Source: CALODL01 sp942492115 (GTDB lineage Bacteria; Planctomycetota; Phycisphaerae; UBA1845; CAIVHJ01). From it: a DNA stretch of 64,000 nucleotides. The notes beneath the pieces are model-generated. The model was not told the DNA's origin. It saw nothing but the letters and a program-made list of their open reading frames with translations, and did no database searches. Positions 54,043-61,691 of the stretch are shown one piece after another (the first letter of the stretch is position 1; every line of letters starts with the position of its first letter). The stretch covers positions 27,392-91,391 of the forward strand of contig CALODL010000003.1 in the NCBI GenBank assembly GCA_942492115.1, read 5' to 3'. Made by a program: the position numbers and the translations under genes.

Positions 54043-54732
54043 ATGAGCATGACGCATCTTGCTGACACGGCCCCTCGAATCGAGATGATCACCTTCGACT
54101 GTTACGGTACCTTGCTCGATTGGCGTCGGGGCATCGGAACCGTGCTGCAGAATCACGTGGAGCGTGCCGGAAGGTCCTGGAGCACGACAATCTTCGACGA
54201 CTACGTCCGGAATGAGGCACGAATTGAAGCAGGGCCGTACAAGCCATACCGCGACATCCTGACCGCCGCAGAACAGGCGACCATGGCGGCCTTGGACATC
54301 GATGTAACGACCCCATGCCTCGCCACGTCCGTGGCCGACTGGCCACCTTTCCCGGACACGGTCGCCGGCCTTCGACGGCTGCAGCAGCGCTACCGGCTGG
54401 GCGTGTTGTCCAACATCGATCGCGACCTCTTCGAGGCCAGTTTCGGACGATTGGGCATCGATCTCGACCTCCTGGTCACCGCTGACGAGGTGAGGTCCTA
54501 CAAGCCTGAAACGCCCCACTTTGACGCCATGCTGGAACGCAGCGGCCTGCCGCGTGAGGCCGTGCTGCACGCGGCCCAAAGTCGCTTCCATGACATCGCC
54601 GCATGCAATCGGCTGGACATCGCCTGCGTGTGGATCAATCGTTACGATGAACCGGACATGGGGCCGGCCCAGCCGCTGGCCACGCTGCCGGACATCGCCA
54701 GCCTGGCGGATGCGCTGATGGGCCGTGCCTAG
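54043..54732 (+). CDS. HAD-superfamily hydrolase, haloacid dehalogenase-like
   Basis: A 229-residue HAD enzyme with motif I MITFDCYGTLLDW (nucleophile Asp), motif II VLSNID, motif III KPETPHF and motif IV region HAAQSRFHDIAACNRL. The FDCYGTLLDW start is typical of 2-haloacid dehalogenase-type and pyrimidine-nucleotidase-like proteins. ATG 54043 has GGAGG about 10 nt upstream; a longer frame from 53914 is non-conserved. Substrate unknown. Confidence 0.9.
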   Translation: MSMTHLADTAPRIEMITFDCYGTLLDWRRGIGTVLQNHVERAGRSWSTTIFDDYVRNEARIEAGPYKPYRDILTAAEQATMAALDIDVTTPCLATSVADWPPFPDTVAGLRRLQQRYRLGVLSNIDRDLFEASFGRLGIDLDLLVTADEVRSYKPETPHFDAMLERSGLPREAVLHAAQSRFHDIAACNRLDIACVWINRYDEPDMGPAQPLATLPDIASLADALMGRA

Positions 54733-54789
54733 GACCGGCGCGCGGCCCGCGGCTTGTCAGCCTCACGCTAAATCGGGATACTAACTCCC

Positions 54790-55047
54790 ATGACCCACGC
54801 CATCACAAAGCCGATACCGGCCGGCACGCACGTGCGTGTGCAGCAGACCATCCGTTCGCGCGCTGAAGAGTGGACCACGACTATCGAGGGCGAAGTCATT
54901 TCGCACAAGCTGGAACCGACCGGCAGCTGGTACGCGCACGACCCCAAGGACAAGCTGCTGCTGTCACGCCTGCGCCTCAAGAAGGCCGACGGTGAACTCA
55001 CCACCTTGAATCTGGACGACGGTTCCATCGTGACCCTCCTCGGCTAA
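54790..55047 (+). CDS. Small conserved-looking protein of unknown function
   Basis: An 85-residue, mostly beta, charged protein: GTHVRVQQTIRSRAEEWTTT, IEGEVISHKLEPTGSWYAHD, KLLLSRLRLKKADGELTTLN, LDDGSIVTLLG. No signal peptide, transmembrane segment or cysteine. The beta-strand-rich layout suggests an SH3/OB-like small barrel, which is only a guess. It follows the HAD gene by 57 bp in the same direction. I cannot name a family. Confidence 0.75.
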   Translation: MTHAITKPIPAGTHVRVQQTIRSRAEEWTTTIEGEVISHKLEPTGSWYAHDPKDKLLLSRLRLKKADGELTTLNLDDGSIVTLLG

Positions 55048-55128
55048 CCCATCCCGCAGACAGACGGCCGCGAGCGCCAGAGTGGAGGACGGAGGGCCCG
55101 CCGAGGGCCGCCGGCAAGACGTGGTGGA

Positions 55129-56724
55129 TCAGGTGCTCTGGGTGGAGAAATCGAAGAACTGTCCAAGTCCGGCGAGGACCGAACTTCGCGACATCGGTTC
55201 GTACAACCAGGTTGCAAAGCCCAGGGTCTTGAGTGCCTCGCCGTGCGTGCGGGCAGTCTCGGGCAGGACACCGACGATGGGCACGCTCTCATTATGGCGG
55301 CGGAGGCGCGGGACGATTTCGCCCAGCTCGATCTCGAGGCCTCCCAGGCACACGATGACCACGTCATAATCGCCATCCACCATTTCACGATCGGCAGCCG
55401 CCAGGTCGGGGACACACACCGTGTCGATCCCCATATCGTTGAATTCGCGCACGATGCGTGTGCGCGGATCGACCCGGCCAATGAGCAGCAGGGTGCCGCG
55501 CATGTGGCGGATGACTGCCGGAGGCGGAGGCAACATGGTCACATCGTTCATCAGGCCACCGTCGTCCGTGGATTGCCGCAACCGCGCCCGCTCGTGCCCC
55601 CCTGGGCCGCCGAAGTGCAGCATGACACCCGATGCACGTTCGAGCTGTTGCACAACCTCTTTCAACCGCGCGAGTGGCCACTCGACGGTCTGGTCAGGAA
55701 GTTCCTTCTCCCCCCCGGGCAGAACGGTCCTGATGTCATGGGCGAGACGGCTGATCCGCCGGGCCTCAGCCTGGATGGCGCGAATGCAATTCAGTCGGTC
55801 CGCAGGATGTGGAGCCCCCGTGACCATGAGTTCCGCGTGCCCGAGGACAGCCGACATCGACCGGCGCAAGTCGCGCAGCAACACGTGAATGAAATCTCCC
55901 TGGGTGGTGGCGTATTCCGTACTGCGGGCCAACCGCCCGGCCAGGTCGGCACTGCGTTGCTGTTCCGGCTCGAGCAAGCGGGCGCTGGCCTCGTCGAGCA
56001 ACTCTGCAAGTCCCTTGAGCTCACCAAGTTCGTCGGCCAGGGCTGCAGTGTCACCGAGACCATTGTTCTCGACCTCGTCGACCAGCTGCTTGATGGGCGC
56101 GACGACCCCGCGACGCAGCAACACCCACACCAGGACGCCCGCGCCGAGTGCCAGGATGGCGCCGCATGCGAGCATGGTCAGCATGCGCCGCCTGGCCGGC
56201 CCTGAGACGGAACCGTAGCTCAACGATACGTACATCCAGATCGGCGCGTCGTCGGGCGTGTATCCAAAAACGGCAATCCCCTCGAGTCGTGGCGGATCGC
56301 CGTGTTGTGCCACGTGGATCCCGCCGTCAGCTGGCAACGTCGCAAGGTGTTCATGCAGGGCGGGCCGCACCAGGGCGAACTCACCGTCGAGCCCCACGAG
56401 ACTGGCGTCGCCCGCAACGATGATCTTCGAAGCAGCCCCGATGACCGCGCGGCCAAAGGTACCTCTGCGGGTTTCGACTTCCAGCACGAGACGCAGGGCG
56501 CGTTCCCCCTCTGCGCTGGTGCCCCCGCCCAACGCTGCGGTGTCGAGGATCCGCTGGGCGTCAGCCTTGAATTGGGCGATCCGCTGCTCGGACTCCGCGT
56601 AGCTGAGGTACACGGCCACGGCGATCGCCAGACAGAACACCCCCACACCCGTGCACAGCGCACAGGCGCCCGCCACGCCACAGCGCTGACGCAGAGCCGA
56701 GAATGATTGGGACGCGATAGACAC
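55129..56724 (-). CDS. Degenerate sensor histidine kinase-like/receiver-like membrane protein
   Basis: A 531-residue inner-membrane protein. Helices at about 18-40 and 180-205 flank a periplasmic sensor (about 45-175). A HAMP-like region follows, then a HisKA-like helix pair (FIHVLLRDLRRSMSAVLGHA, about 290-310) in which the phospho-histidine position is arginine. No HATPase domain is present. The C-terminal ~120 residues resemble a receiver domain (GTLLLIGRVDPRTRIVREFN, DYDVVIVCLGGLEIELGEIV) but the phosphoacceptor Asp is replaced by Cys. It is thus likely a signalling scaffold rather than an enzyme. Confidence 0.75.
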   Translation of the reverse strand: MSIASQSFSALRQRCGVAGACALCTGVGVFCLAIAVAVYLSYAESEQRIAQFKADAQRILDTAALGGGTSAEGERALRLVLEVETRRGTFGRAVIGAASKIIVAGDASLVGLDGEFALVRPALHEHLATLPADGGIHVAQHGDPPRLEGIAVFGYTPDDAPIWMYVSLSYGSVSGPARRRMLTMLACGAILALGAGVLVWVLLRRGVVAPIKQLVDEVENNGLGDTAALADELGELKGLAELLDEASARLLEPEQQRSADLAGRLARSTEYATTQGDFIHVLLRDLRRSMSAVLGHAELMVTGAPHPADRLNCIRAIQAEARRISRLAHDIRTVLPGGEKELPDQTVEWPLARLKEVVQQLERASGVMLHFGGPGGHERARLRQSTDDGGLMNDVTMLPPPPAVIRHMRGTLLLIGRVDPRTRIVREFNDMGIDTVCVPDLAAADREMVDGDYDVVIVCLGGLEIELGEIVPRLRRHNESVPIVGVLPETARTHGEALKTLGFATWLYEPMSRSSVLAGLGQFFDFSTQST

Positions 56725-56919
56725 TGCCGATCGTATCGGTCCAATGGCTCCGGTACGTCAGCCACGGGGCGACCGCCACCCGTTGCCCTCGATTATCGGG
56801 ACCACTGCGAGTAGAGCCGATTGCCAGCTCCCCACTGACGCGATACCCTCTTACCCGACACGGCAAGCCTGCCTCACCGGCGTTGCGGACACCCGGTAGG
56901 CATGCGGTTGGAGATGACA

Positions 56920-57135
56920 ATGCATATTTCGATCGAATACTGCGTACAGTGAAACTACACCCCCCAGGCCGCCAGTTTGGCGGATGCGATCAAGGACACG
57001 CATGGCGTGGATGTCGAGATGATCAAGGGCGGCGGAGGCATCTTCGACGTCAAGCTCGATGGCCAGCTCATCTACAGCAAACACGAGACGGGGCGTTTTC
57101 CCGAAAACGAAGAGGTCCTGGCGAAGATCGCCTGA
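56920..57135 (+). CDS. Selenoprotein W-like (Rdx family) protein with in-frame TGA (Sec)
   Basis: Reads through TGA at 56950-56952 as selenocysteine. The 71 residues begin MHISIEYCVQ-U-NYTPQAAS: the Sec is in a CxxU motif (C8, U11), the redox site of SelW/SelT/Rdx proteins. The rest follows the family pattern: GGGGIFDVKLDGQLIYSK, then GRFPENEEVLAKIA and a TGA stop at 57133. ATG 56920 has GGAG six bases upstream. A hairpin beginning 16 nt after the TGA (56969-56973 with 56979-56983) with loop AGUUU at 56974-56978 is a candidate bacterial SECIS. A normal gene caller stops at the TGA and loses the gene. Role: thioredoxin-fold redox protein, exact partner unknown. Confidence 0.85.
56969..56983 (+). 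promoter_or_regulatory. Candidate bacterial SECIS hairpin
   Basis: CCGCC-AGTTT-GGCGG, a perfect 5-bp stem with a 5-nt loop, inside the coding region of the SelW-like gene. The loop's first base is 21 nt after the TGA codon, and one of the first two loop bases is G. Both features fit known bacterial SECIS rules. Confidence 0.65.
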
Positions 57136-57281
57136 GCATTCCTGCGAACCAATCGCGTCGAAGCGTGCAACGGCCCGAGCACCACGCGGGACATTCGCCG
57201 GGGCCGTCCGCAGACACGAGGAACCGTCAACGGCTGATCAGTCGCGCGACACTCGGAGGCGCGGCTCGTGCCGTGCCGAAC

Positions 57282-59075
57282 CTAGGGCGTGAGGATCGGG
57301 CTGTCTTTGATCGTATGCCGCTTGAACACGACGAGACCGAACGCGCTTCCGTCTGCCGGCCACACCCCGAACCGTTCGACCTCGACATAGTGCGCGACCA
57401 CCCATTCCCACAACAGCAGGCCGTAGTCGACACCGAACAGTGCTGCGCCCATCTCGCTGGTCTCGCGGGTCGAGACCAGGATGTACTCCGGGCGCTGAAG
57501 GTCGATCGCCGCCAATACCGCCGACTCGCCGACCAGTTCGAGTTCGAACGGGGTCACGTTGTAGTACGGAATCGATGCGCGCCGCCGGGTCAGGTAGTTC
57601 AGTAGAGCGCCTTCGGGCCAGACGATCATGTCGTCGTCCGGGTCGACCTGCGTCGCTATCCACTCCATGGCCTCGAGCAGAACCGGGCCACTGCGGCTCG
57701 GCCCATCACCTGCCACCATGATGCGGTCGCCCCCTTCGCCGAGCGGCAGCGTTTTCTCACGATAGTGTCGCACGGATGTCCCGCCATACCACGCGAGAAT
57801 GGCGGCCGCAACGGTCCACACAACCGTGAGACCCATGGCCCGGTTGCCGCAGCGCCGCTCGAACCACGCAGGCGCCACATCGAGCCACAGTACGGCCGCC
57901 AGCACGATGGCTGGGGCCGCGAGTGCAAAGCCGTAGTGGTCCAACTGCACTCGGAGAACGATTTTCAACATCAGCGCAAGAGCCAGCGTGGTCCACAGCA
58001 GCGGCTCGAGCAAGGCCGGCCGCCGGCTCACACCACGAAACAACGTCCACCACAGAATGGCGCACACGAGCGGAAGTGGGCGAAAGATGTGCAGCCACAA
58101 CGCCCGCGGCCCGCAGACGACGGCCACACCGCACAGCACGACGACCGTACCGGCCAGCACACGACGCCATTGCCGATGCTGCGCCGTCCACCGCGCCGCA
58201 GCCAACAGGGCGACGCACACCAGCACTTCTGCACCACTGATCATCAGGATTTGGACGATGTTTCGAAGCATCGCGGTGAACCCGCTCAGGTCACCGTAGA
58301 ATCGGGTGCCCGCGACTGTCGAGCGCAATGCCAACTGCCATGGGCTGATCAATCCGAACGGCCAGCGCACGGGACCGAGGATGGCCCGCGCCACGACGAT
58401 GGCCACGGCGGCGGTCACCATAAGATTCAAAACCACCCAGGCCCACGTCTTGAGCCCCGCACGCCGTCCGACGCAGAACCACCCCACGAGCAGGACCGCC
58501 CCGCCGGCGATGCACACTTCCGGCTTGGTCAGCAGCGCCAGCCCCATCAGCACATGGGCCACAACGGCCCACCGCATGCGACCGCTGGCCGCAAAATGCC
58601 CGAAAGCAGCCACCACACCGACCACGAGGGCCAGGCCGTGCGTCAGGGGCTGCGCATACGGGGACATCATGTTGTAGTTGCCGACATCCTGGAGATGGGG
58701 GAACGCGCACAACACGAGGAATGCAATGCACACAGCCGCGCCGTGCGCGGTCCAACGCCGTGCACTGCGGTAGATGACGCCGCACAAAGCTGCGACGAGC
58801 ACCAGATTGCTGACCATGATGACCGTAGCGTCGACGCCCCCCACGCGCAGCAGCATGCTGTTGAGCCATGCCGACAACGGACCGAAGGGGTAGGCCAGAT
58901 CGGCGTACAGCGCACGGCCCAGACTCATTTGCCACGGCACGTAGAGCTCGCGACCGTAGTCGATCAACGGATCGGCCCATCGGCGCCAGCTGAGCGCCAC
59001 CATCGTGACCGCAACGACGACGACGGCTGCGGCACGTACGGTTTTCACGGTTGTGGATCGTTCGACGTCTACCAC
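57282..59075 (-). CDS. Multi-span membrane glycosyltransferase-like protein (GT39/PMT-like)
   Basis: A 597-residue polytopic protein with about 11-12 hydrophobic segments. Near the N-terminus LIDYGRELYVPWQMSLGRAL matches the extracytoplasmic loop of GT-C type mannosyl/arabinosyl transferases (PMT_2-like), with the acidic D-Y-G-R-E. A C-terminal soluble domain starts after about residue 425 (REKTLPLGEGGDRIMVAGDG) and includes DDDMIVWPEGALLNYLTRRR. It would transfer a sugar from a lipid-linked donor on the outer face of the inner membrane. Convergent with the SelW-like gene. Confidence 0.75.
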   Translation of the reverse strand: MVDVERSTTVKTVRAAAVVVVAVTMVALSWRRWADPLIDYGRELYVPWQMSLGRALYADLAYPFGPLSAWLNSMLLRVGGVDATVIMVSNLVLVAALCGVIYRSARRWTAHGAAVCIAFLVLCAFPHLQDVGNYNMMSPYAQPLTHGLALVVGVVAAFGHFAASGRMRWAVVAHVLMGLALLTKPEVCIAGGAVLLVGWFCVGRRAGLKTWAWVVLNLMVTAAVAIVVARAILGPVRWPFGLISPWQLALRSTVAGTRFYGDLSGFTAMLRNIVQILMISGAEVLVCVALLAAARWTAQHRQWRRVLAGTVVVLCGVAVVCGPRALWLHIFRPLPLVCAILWWTLFRGVSRRPALLEPLLWTTLALALMLKIVLRVQLDHYGFALAAPAIVLAAVLWLDVAPAWFERRCGNRAMGLTVVWTVAAAILAWYGGTSVRHYREKTLPLGEGGDRIMVAGDGPSRSGPVLLEAMEWIATQVDPDDDMIVWPEGALLNYLTRRRASIPYYNVTPFELELVGESAVLAAIDLQRPEYILVSTRETSEMGAALFGVDYGLLLWEWVVAHYVEVERFGVWPADGSAFGLVVFKRHTIKDSPILTP

Positions 59076-59275
59076 TCCTGGATGACCCGACGAGCTCCGG
59101 TAATCACGCGGCTTGCAGGCGGTGAAGCCTGCTATCCAAGAAACTCACGATACAGTTCACGGCTGATCGTTACGACCCGCCCAGCTTAACCCCGATACAT
59201 CGTGTCCGAAACTCAGCCATTCTAAGCTATGGGTACACCCATGCGCTCAAGACCGACTGATGAGGGGGACCGAGG

Positions 59276-59452
59276 ATGCAACGACGTGTTTTCCATTGGC
59301 TTGCAGGATTTGCCTGTGCACTGGCCACCGGGCTGAATATCGCAGGCTGTACCATCGACACGACATCGACGTGCTTCGGCACGACGAATTGCTCGGCCAG
59401 TGACATCGCACCGGTGCAGGCGAGCATATTGAAGCAGCTCGCTATTTTCTGA
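59276..59452 (+). CDS. Small putative lipoprotein
   Basis: A 58-residue ORF: MQRRVFHWLAGFACALATGL, then a lipobox IAGC (Cys 24) and a short tail TIDTTSTCFGTTNCSASDIA with two more cysteines. The sequence is a plausible Sec signal followed by lipid-attachment cysteine. AGGGGGA precedes ATG 59276 by about 8 nt. A 14-bp inverted repeat (ATGGGT-AC-ACCCAT, 59229-59242) sits upstream. Too short to assign a family. Confidence 0.6.
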   Translation: MQRRVFHWLAGFACALATGLNIAGCTIDTTSTCFGTTNCSASDIAPVQASILKQLAIF

Positions 59453-59481
59453 GCGCCAATCCAACCCCGTGCCCGGGCTGC

Positions 59482-60534
59482 TCAGGCCCACCCCTCGAGC
59501 ATCAGCTCGAGAGTCGAGCGCTGCACGCCGGTCGGTGCCGACCACACCAGGAAGAACAACGCTTCGCGGGTCAACCGTTGCGCCCGGTGACCGCGTCCGT
59601 AGCCGGTTCCTTTGGCCAACAGCTGGTTGATGAGCGCCACGCGCACAACCAGATCGTTGACCTGGACCCGCACCTGCGCGGCATCGAATCCTTCCGGATC
59701 GCGTTCGAGCTGGTGTGCGCCGTCGTGCAGGGCAGCACGCACGACGGCGAATCGTGCGGCAGCCCGCTCCACGGTTCTTGCGAATTCGGGCGGATAACGG
59801 TCCAGCAGACTCCGACTGTGGTCGAGAATCGCGCGGGCGACACCGACCCCCACAGCGGAAACGGTCAGTGGTTTGACCGTCGATCGGCGATCCAGCACCC
59901 TGGCGGCCGGGCCCCGGACCACCTGGGCGGCCGACACGGGGGTCTCGCGACAATCGATGAATGTCGTCCAGGTGGACTCGAGAGCCATCAGCGCCATGTG
60001 CTCGCCGACGGTCACACCCGGGCTATCGAGCGGCAGGCACACCAGCAGTTGAGCACCATCTTCGAACACCGCCCCCGTCACGACATCGTCACACCGCTTC
60101 GGAGCGGTGGACCATGGCATTCGTCCGGTGAGCACGTAGTCCGTTCCGGCGCGCTCAGCGGCCAGCTGGCGCGGACCGGCGCGCGTCGACGTGGTCAGTT
60201 GTGAGATACCCAACGTACAATGGCGGGTTCCTCGAACGTATTGCGGAAGGACCCGTGTACACAGGTCTCTGTTGTCACCTTCGACAATCAGCTCGCAGGC
60301 GCCGTGCTGCTGCGTCACCACCAGAGCGACGGCCAGTGAGCCGGCTGCCAGATCCTCGTAGCCGCGCAGGCGTTGTACGCCATCGAGCGGGCTCCCGCCG
60401 TAACACTCCGGGATGACCCAGCCCCATACACCGGCGTCCTCGACGATGCGCAGCGCCTCATCAGACCACGACGCCGTGCGATCATGGGCATCGGCCAGTG
60501 TGGCCAGCTGAGTCAGATGCGCGTCGGTCAACAT
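59482..60534 (-). CDS. Acyl-CoA dehydrogenase-like flavoprotein
   Basis: A 350-residue protein resembling acyl-CoA dehydrogenases: an N-terminal helical part with AGVWGWVIPECYGGSPLDGV, a middle beta domain (TSTRAGPRQLAAERAGTDYV, TTFIDCRETPVSAAQVV) and a C-terminal helical bundle. It is shorter than the usual ~380 residues, and the typical FAD-binding signatures are weak. It is the gene upstream of nothing obvious; pilT begins 3 bp from its start on the same strand upstream. It could supply the isovaleryl-CoA dehydrogenase missing from the leucine operon, but I see no proof. Confidence 0.75.
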   Translation of the reverse strand: MLTDAHLTQLATLADAHDRTASWSDEALRIVEDAGVWGWVIPECYGGSPLDGVQRLRGYEDLAAGSLAVALVVTQQHGACELIVEGDNRDLCTRVLPQYVRGTRHCTLGISQLTTSTRAGPRQLAAERAGTDYVLTGRMPWSTAPKRCDDVVTGAVFEDGAQLLVCLPLDSPGVTVGEHMALMALESTWTTFIDCRETPVSAAQVVRGPAARVLDRRSTVKPLTVSAVGVGVARAILDHSRSLLDRYPPEFARTVERAAARFAVVRAALHDGAHQLERDPEGFDAAQVRVQVNDLVVRVALINQLLAKGTGYGRGHRAQRLTREALFFLVWSAPTGVQRSTLELMLEGWA

Positions 60535-60537
60535 GAT

Positions 60538-61587
60538 TCAGTAACCCTGCTTCGAGAAATACTCGGCGGTTTCCATGGTGATGCGGCCCTCCATGTGCAG
60601 TTGGCGCAGCGATTCCTCGAGCGTAATCATGCCCTCCGCGCGTCCGGTCTGGATGGCATTGTCGATGGTCTCGATCTTTCCCAGGCGAATGGCACTGGCT
60701 ACGGGCAGCGTGTTGAACAGGACTTCGAGGGCCAACGCCTGTTTTTCGCCGGGCTGAGCACACGGCACCAGATGTTGACTGATCACGGCCCGCAGACTCA
60801 TCGCCAACTGTGATCGGATATCGCCCTGGACCGCTTGCGGAAACAGATCTGCATAGCGCGTGATCGCGCCACGCGCATCCCGCGTATGCATGGTCGTAAA
60901 AACCATGTGCCCGGTCTCGGCGGCACTCAGCGCCATCTGGGCCGTCTCGCGATCGCGGATTTCACCCACGAGGATGACATCGGGATCTTGGCGCAAGGCG
61001 AACCTCAACCCGTCGCCGAACCCCCCCACGTCCATCCCGATCTCGCGTTGCGTAATGAGCGACCCCGTCGTGCTGCCGAACAGATACTCCACCGGATCTT
61101 CAATGGTGACGATGCGCTGCCGGCCCTCTCGACATAACTTGTCGATGCACATGGCCAGTGTCGTGGTCTTGCCCGAACCTGTCACGCCCGTCACGATGAC
61201 CAGCCCGTTGCGAAAGCTGATCAACCGGCTGGCGAGGGCCTCGGGGAATCCCGCCCAACCGAACGAGGGGATGACATCGGGAATGATACGAAAGCAGGCA
61301 CCATATGTGCCGCTGTTGCGAAAGTAGTTCACGCGGAAGCGGTGTACCGTCTCACCATCAGTCAACTGCAACGAGAAGTCGACATCGAACCGTTGGAGAA
61401 ACTCTGCCCACTTGTTGTCCGGACACAGTGTCTTGAGCCGCGCCTCGATTTCAGCGCCGCTCAAGCAGTGCTCGTCGATCACCTGCAATTCCCCGTGCTG
61501 GCGTACGGTCGTGCCGTAGCCTGCAGCAAGATGAACATCGGACGCGCCGCGCCGGGCGGCGTCGAGCAGGAGCTGCTGCATGGTCAT
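60538..61587 (-). CDS. pilT: Type IV pilus retraction ATPase PilT
   Basis: A 349-residue secretion-type ATPase: N-terminal ASDVHLAAGYGTTVRQHGEL, Walker A GVTGSGKTTT, Asp box DPVEYLFG, Walker B-like QDPDVILVGEIRDRETAQMA and His box AAETGHMVFTTMHTRDA. The sequence matches PilT/PilU rather than PilB (small, no long N-terminal domain). ATG 61587 has GGGAGG 4-5 nt upstream. Other pilus genes are absent from the window, so pilT stands apart. It powers pilus retraction in the inner membrane/cytoplasm. Confidence 0.93.
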   Translation of the reverse strand: MTMQQLLLDAARRGASDVHLAAGYGTTVRQHGELQVIDEHCLSGAEIEARLKTLCPDNKWAEFLQRFDVDFSLQLTDGETVHRFRVNYFRNSGTYGACFRIIPDVIPSFGWAGFPEALASRLISFRNGLVIVTGVTGSGKTTTLAMCIDKLCREGRQRIVTIEDPVEYLFGSTTGSLITQREIGMDVGGFGDGLRFALRQDPDVILVGEIRDRETAQMALSAAETGHMVFTTMHTRDARGAITRYADLFPQAVQGDIRSQLAMSLRAVISQHLVPCAQPGEKQALALEVLFNTLPVASAIRLGKIETIDNAIQTGRAEGMITLEESLRQLHMEGRITMETAEYFSKQGY

Positions 61588-61691
61588 GGGACCTCCCGAT
61601 TCACGGCACTGGATCGCCAGGCACCGATCGCACGACCGCGGATTGCGATCGGTTGGATAACTATTATAGTGGAATGCACTGGAGACCCGCG

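Noticed and set aside
57765..59189. A 474-codon plus-strand frame opposite the glycosyltransferase-like gene
   Set aside because: It is His/Gln/Arg-rich without motifs; the minus-strand gene has membrane helices.
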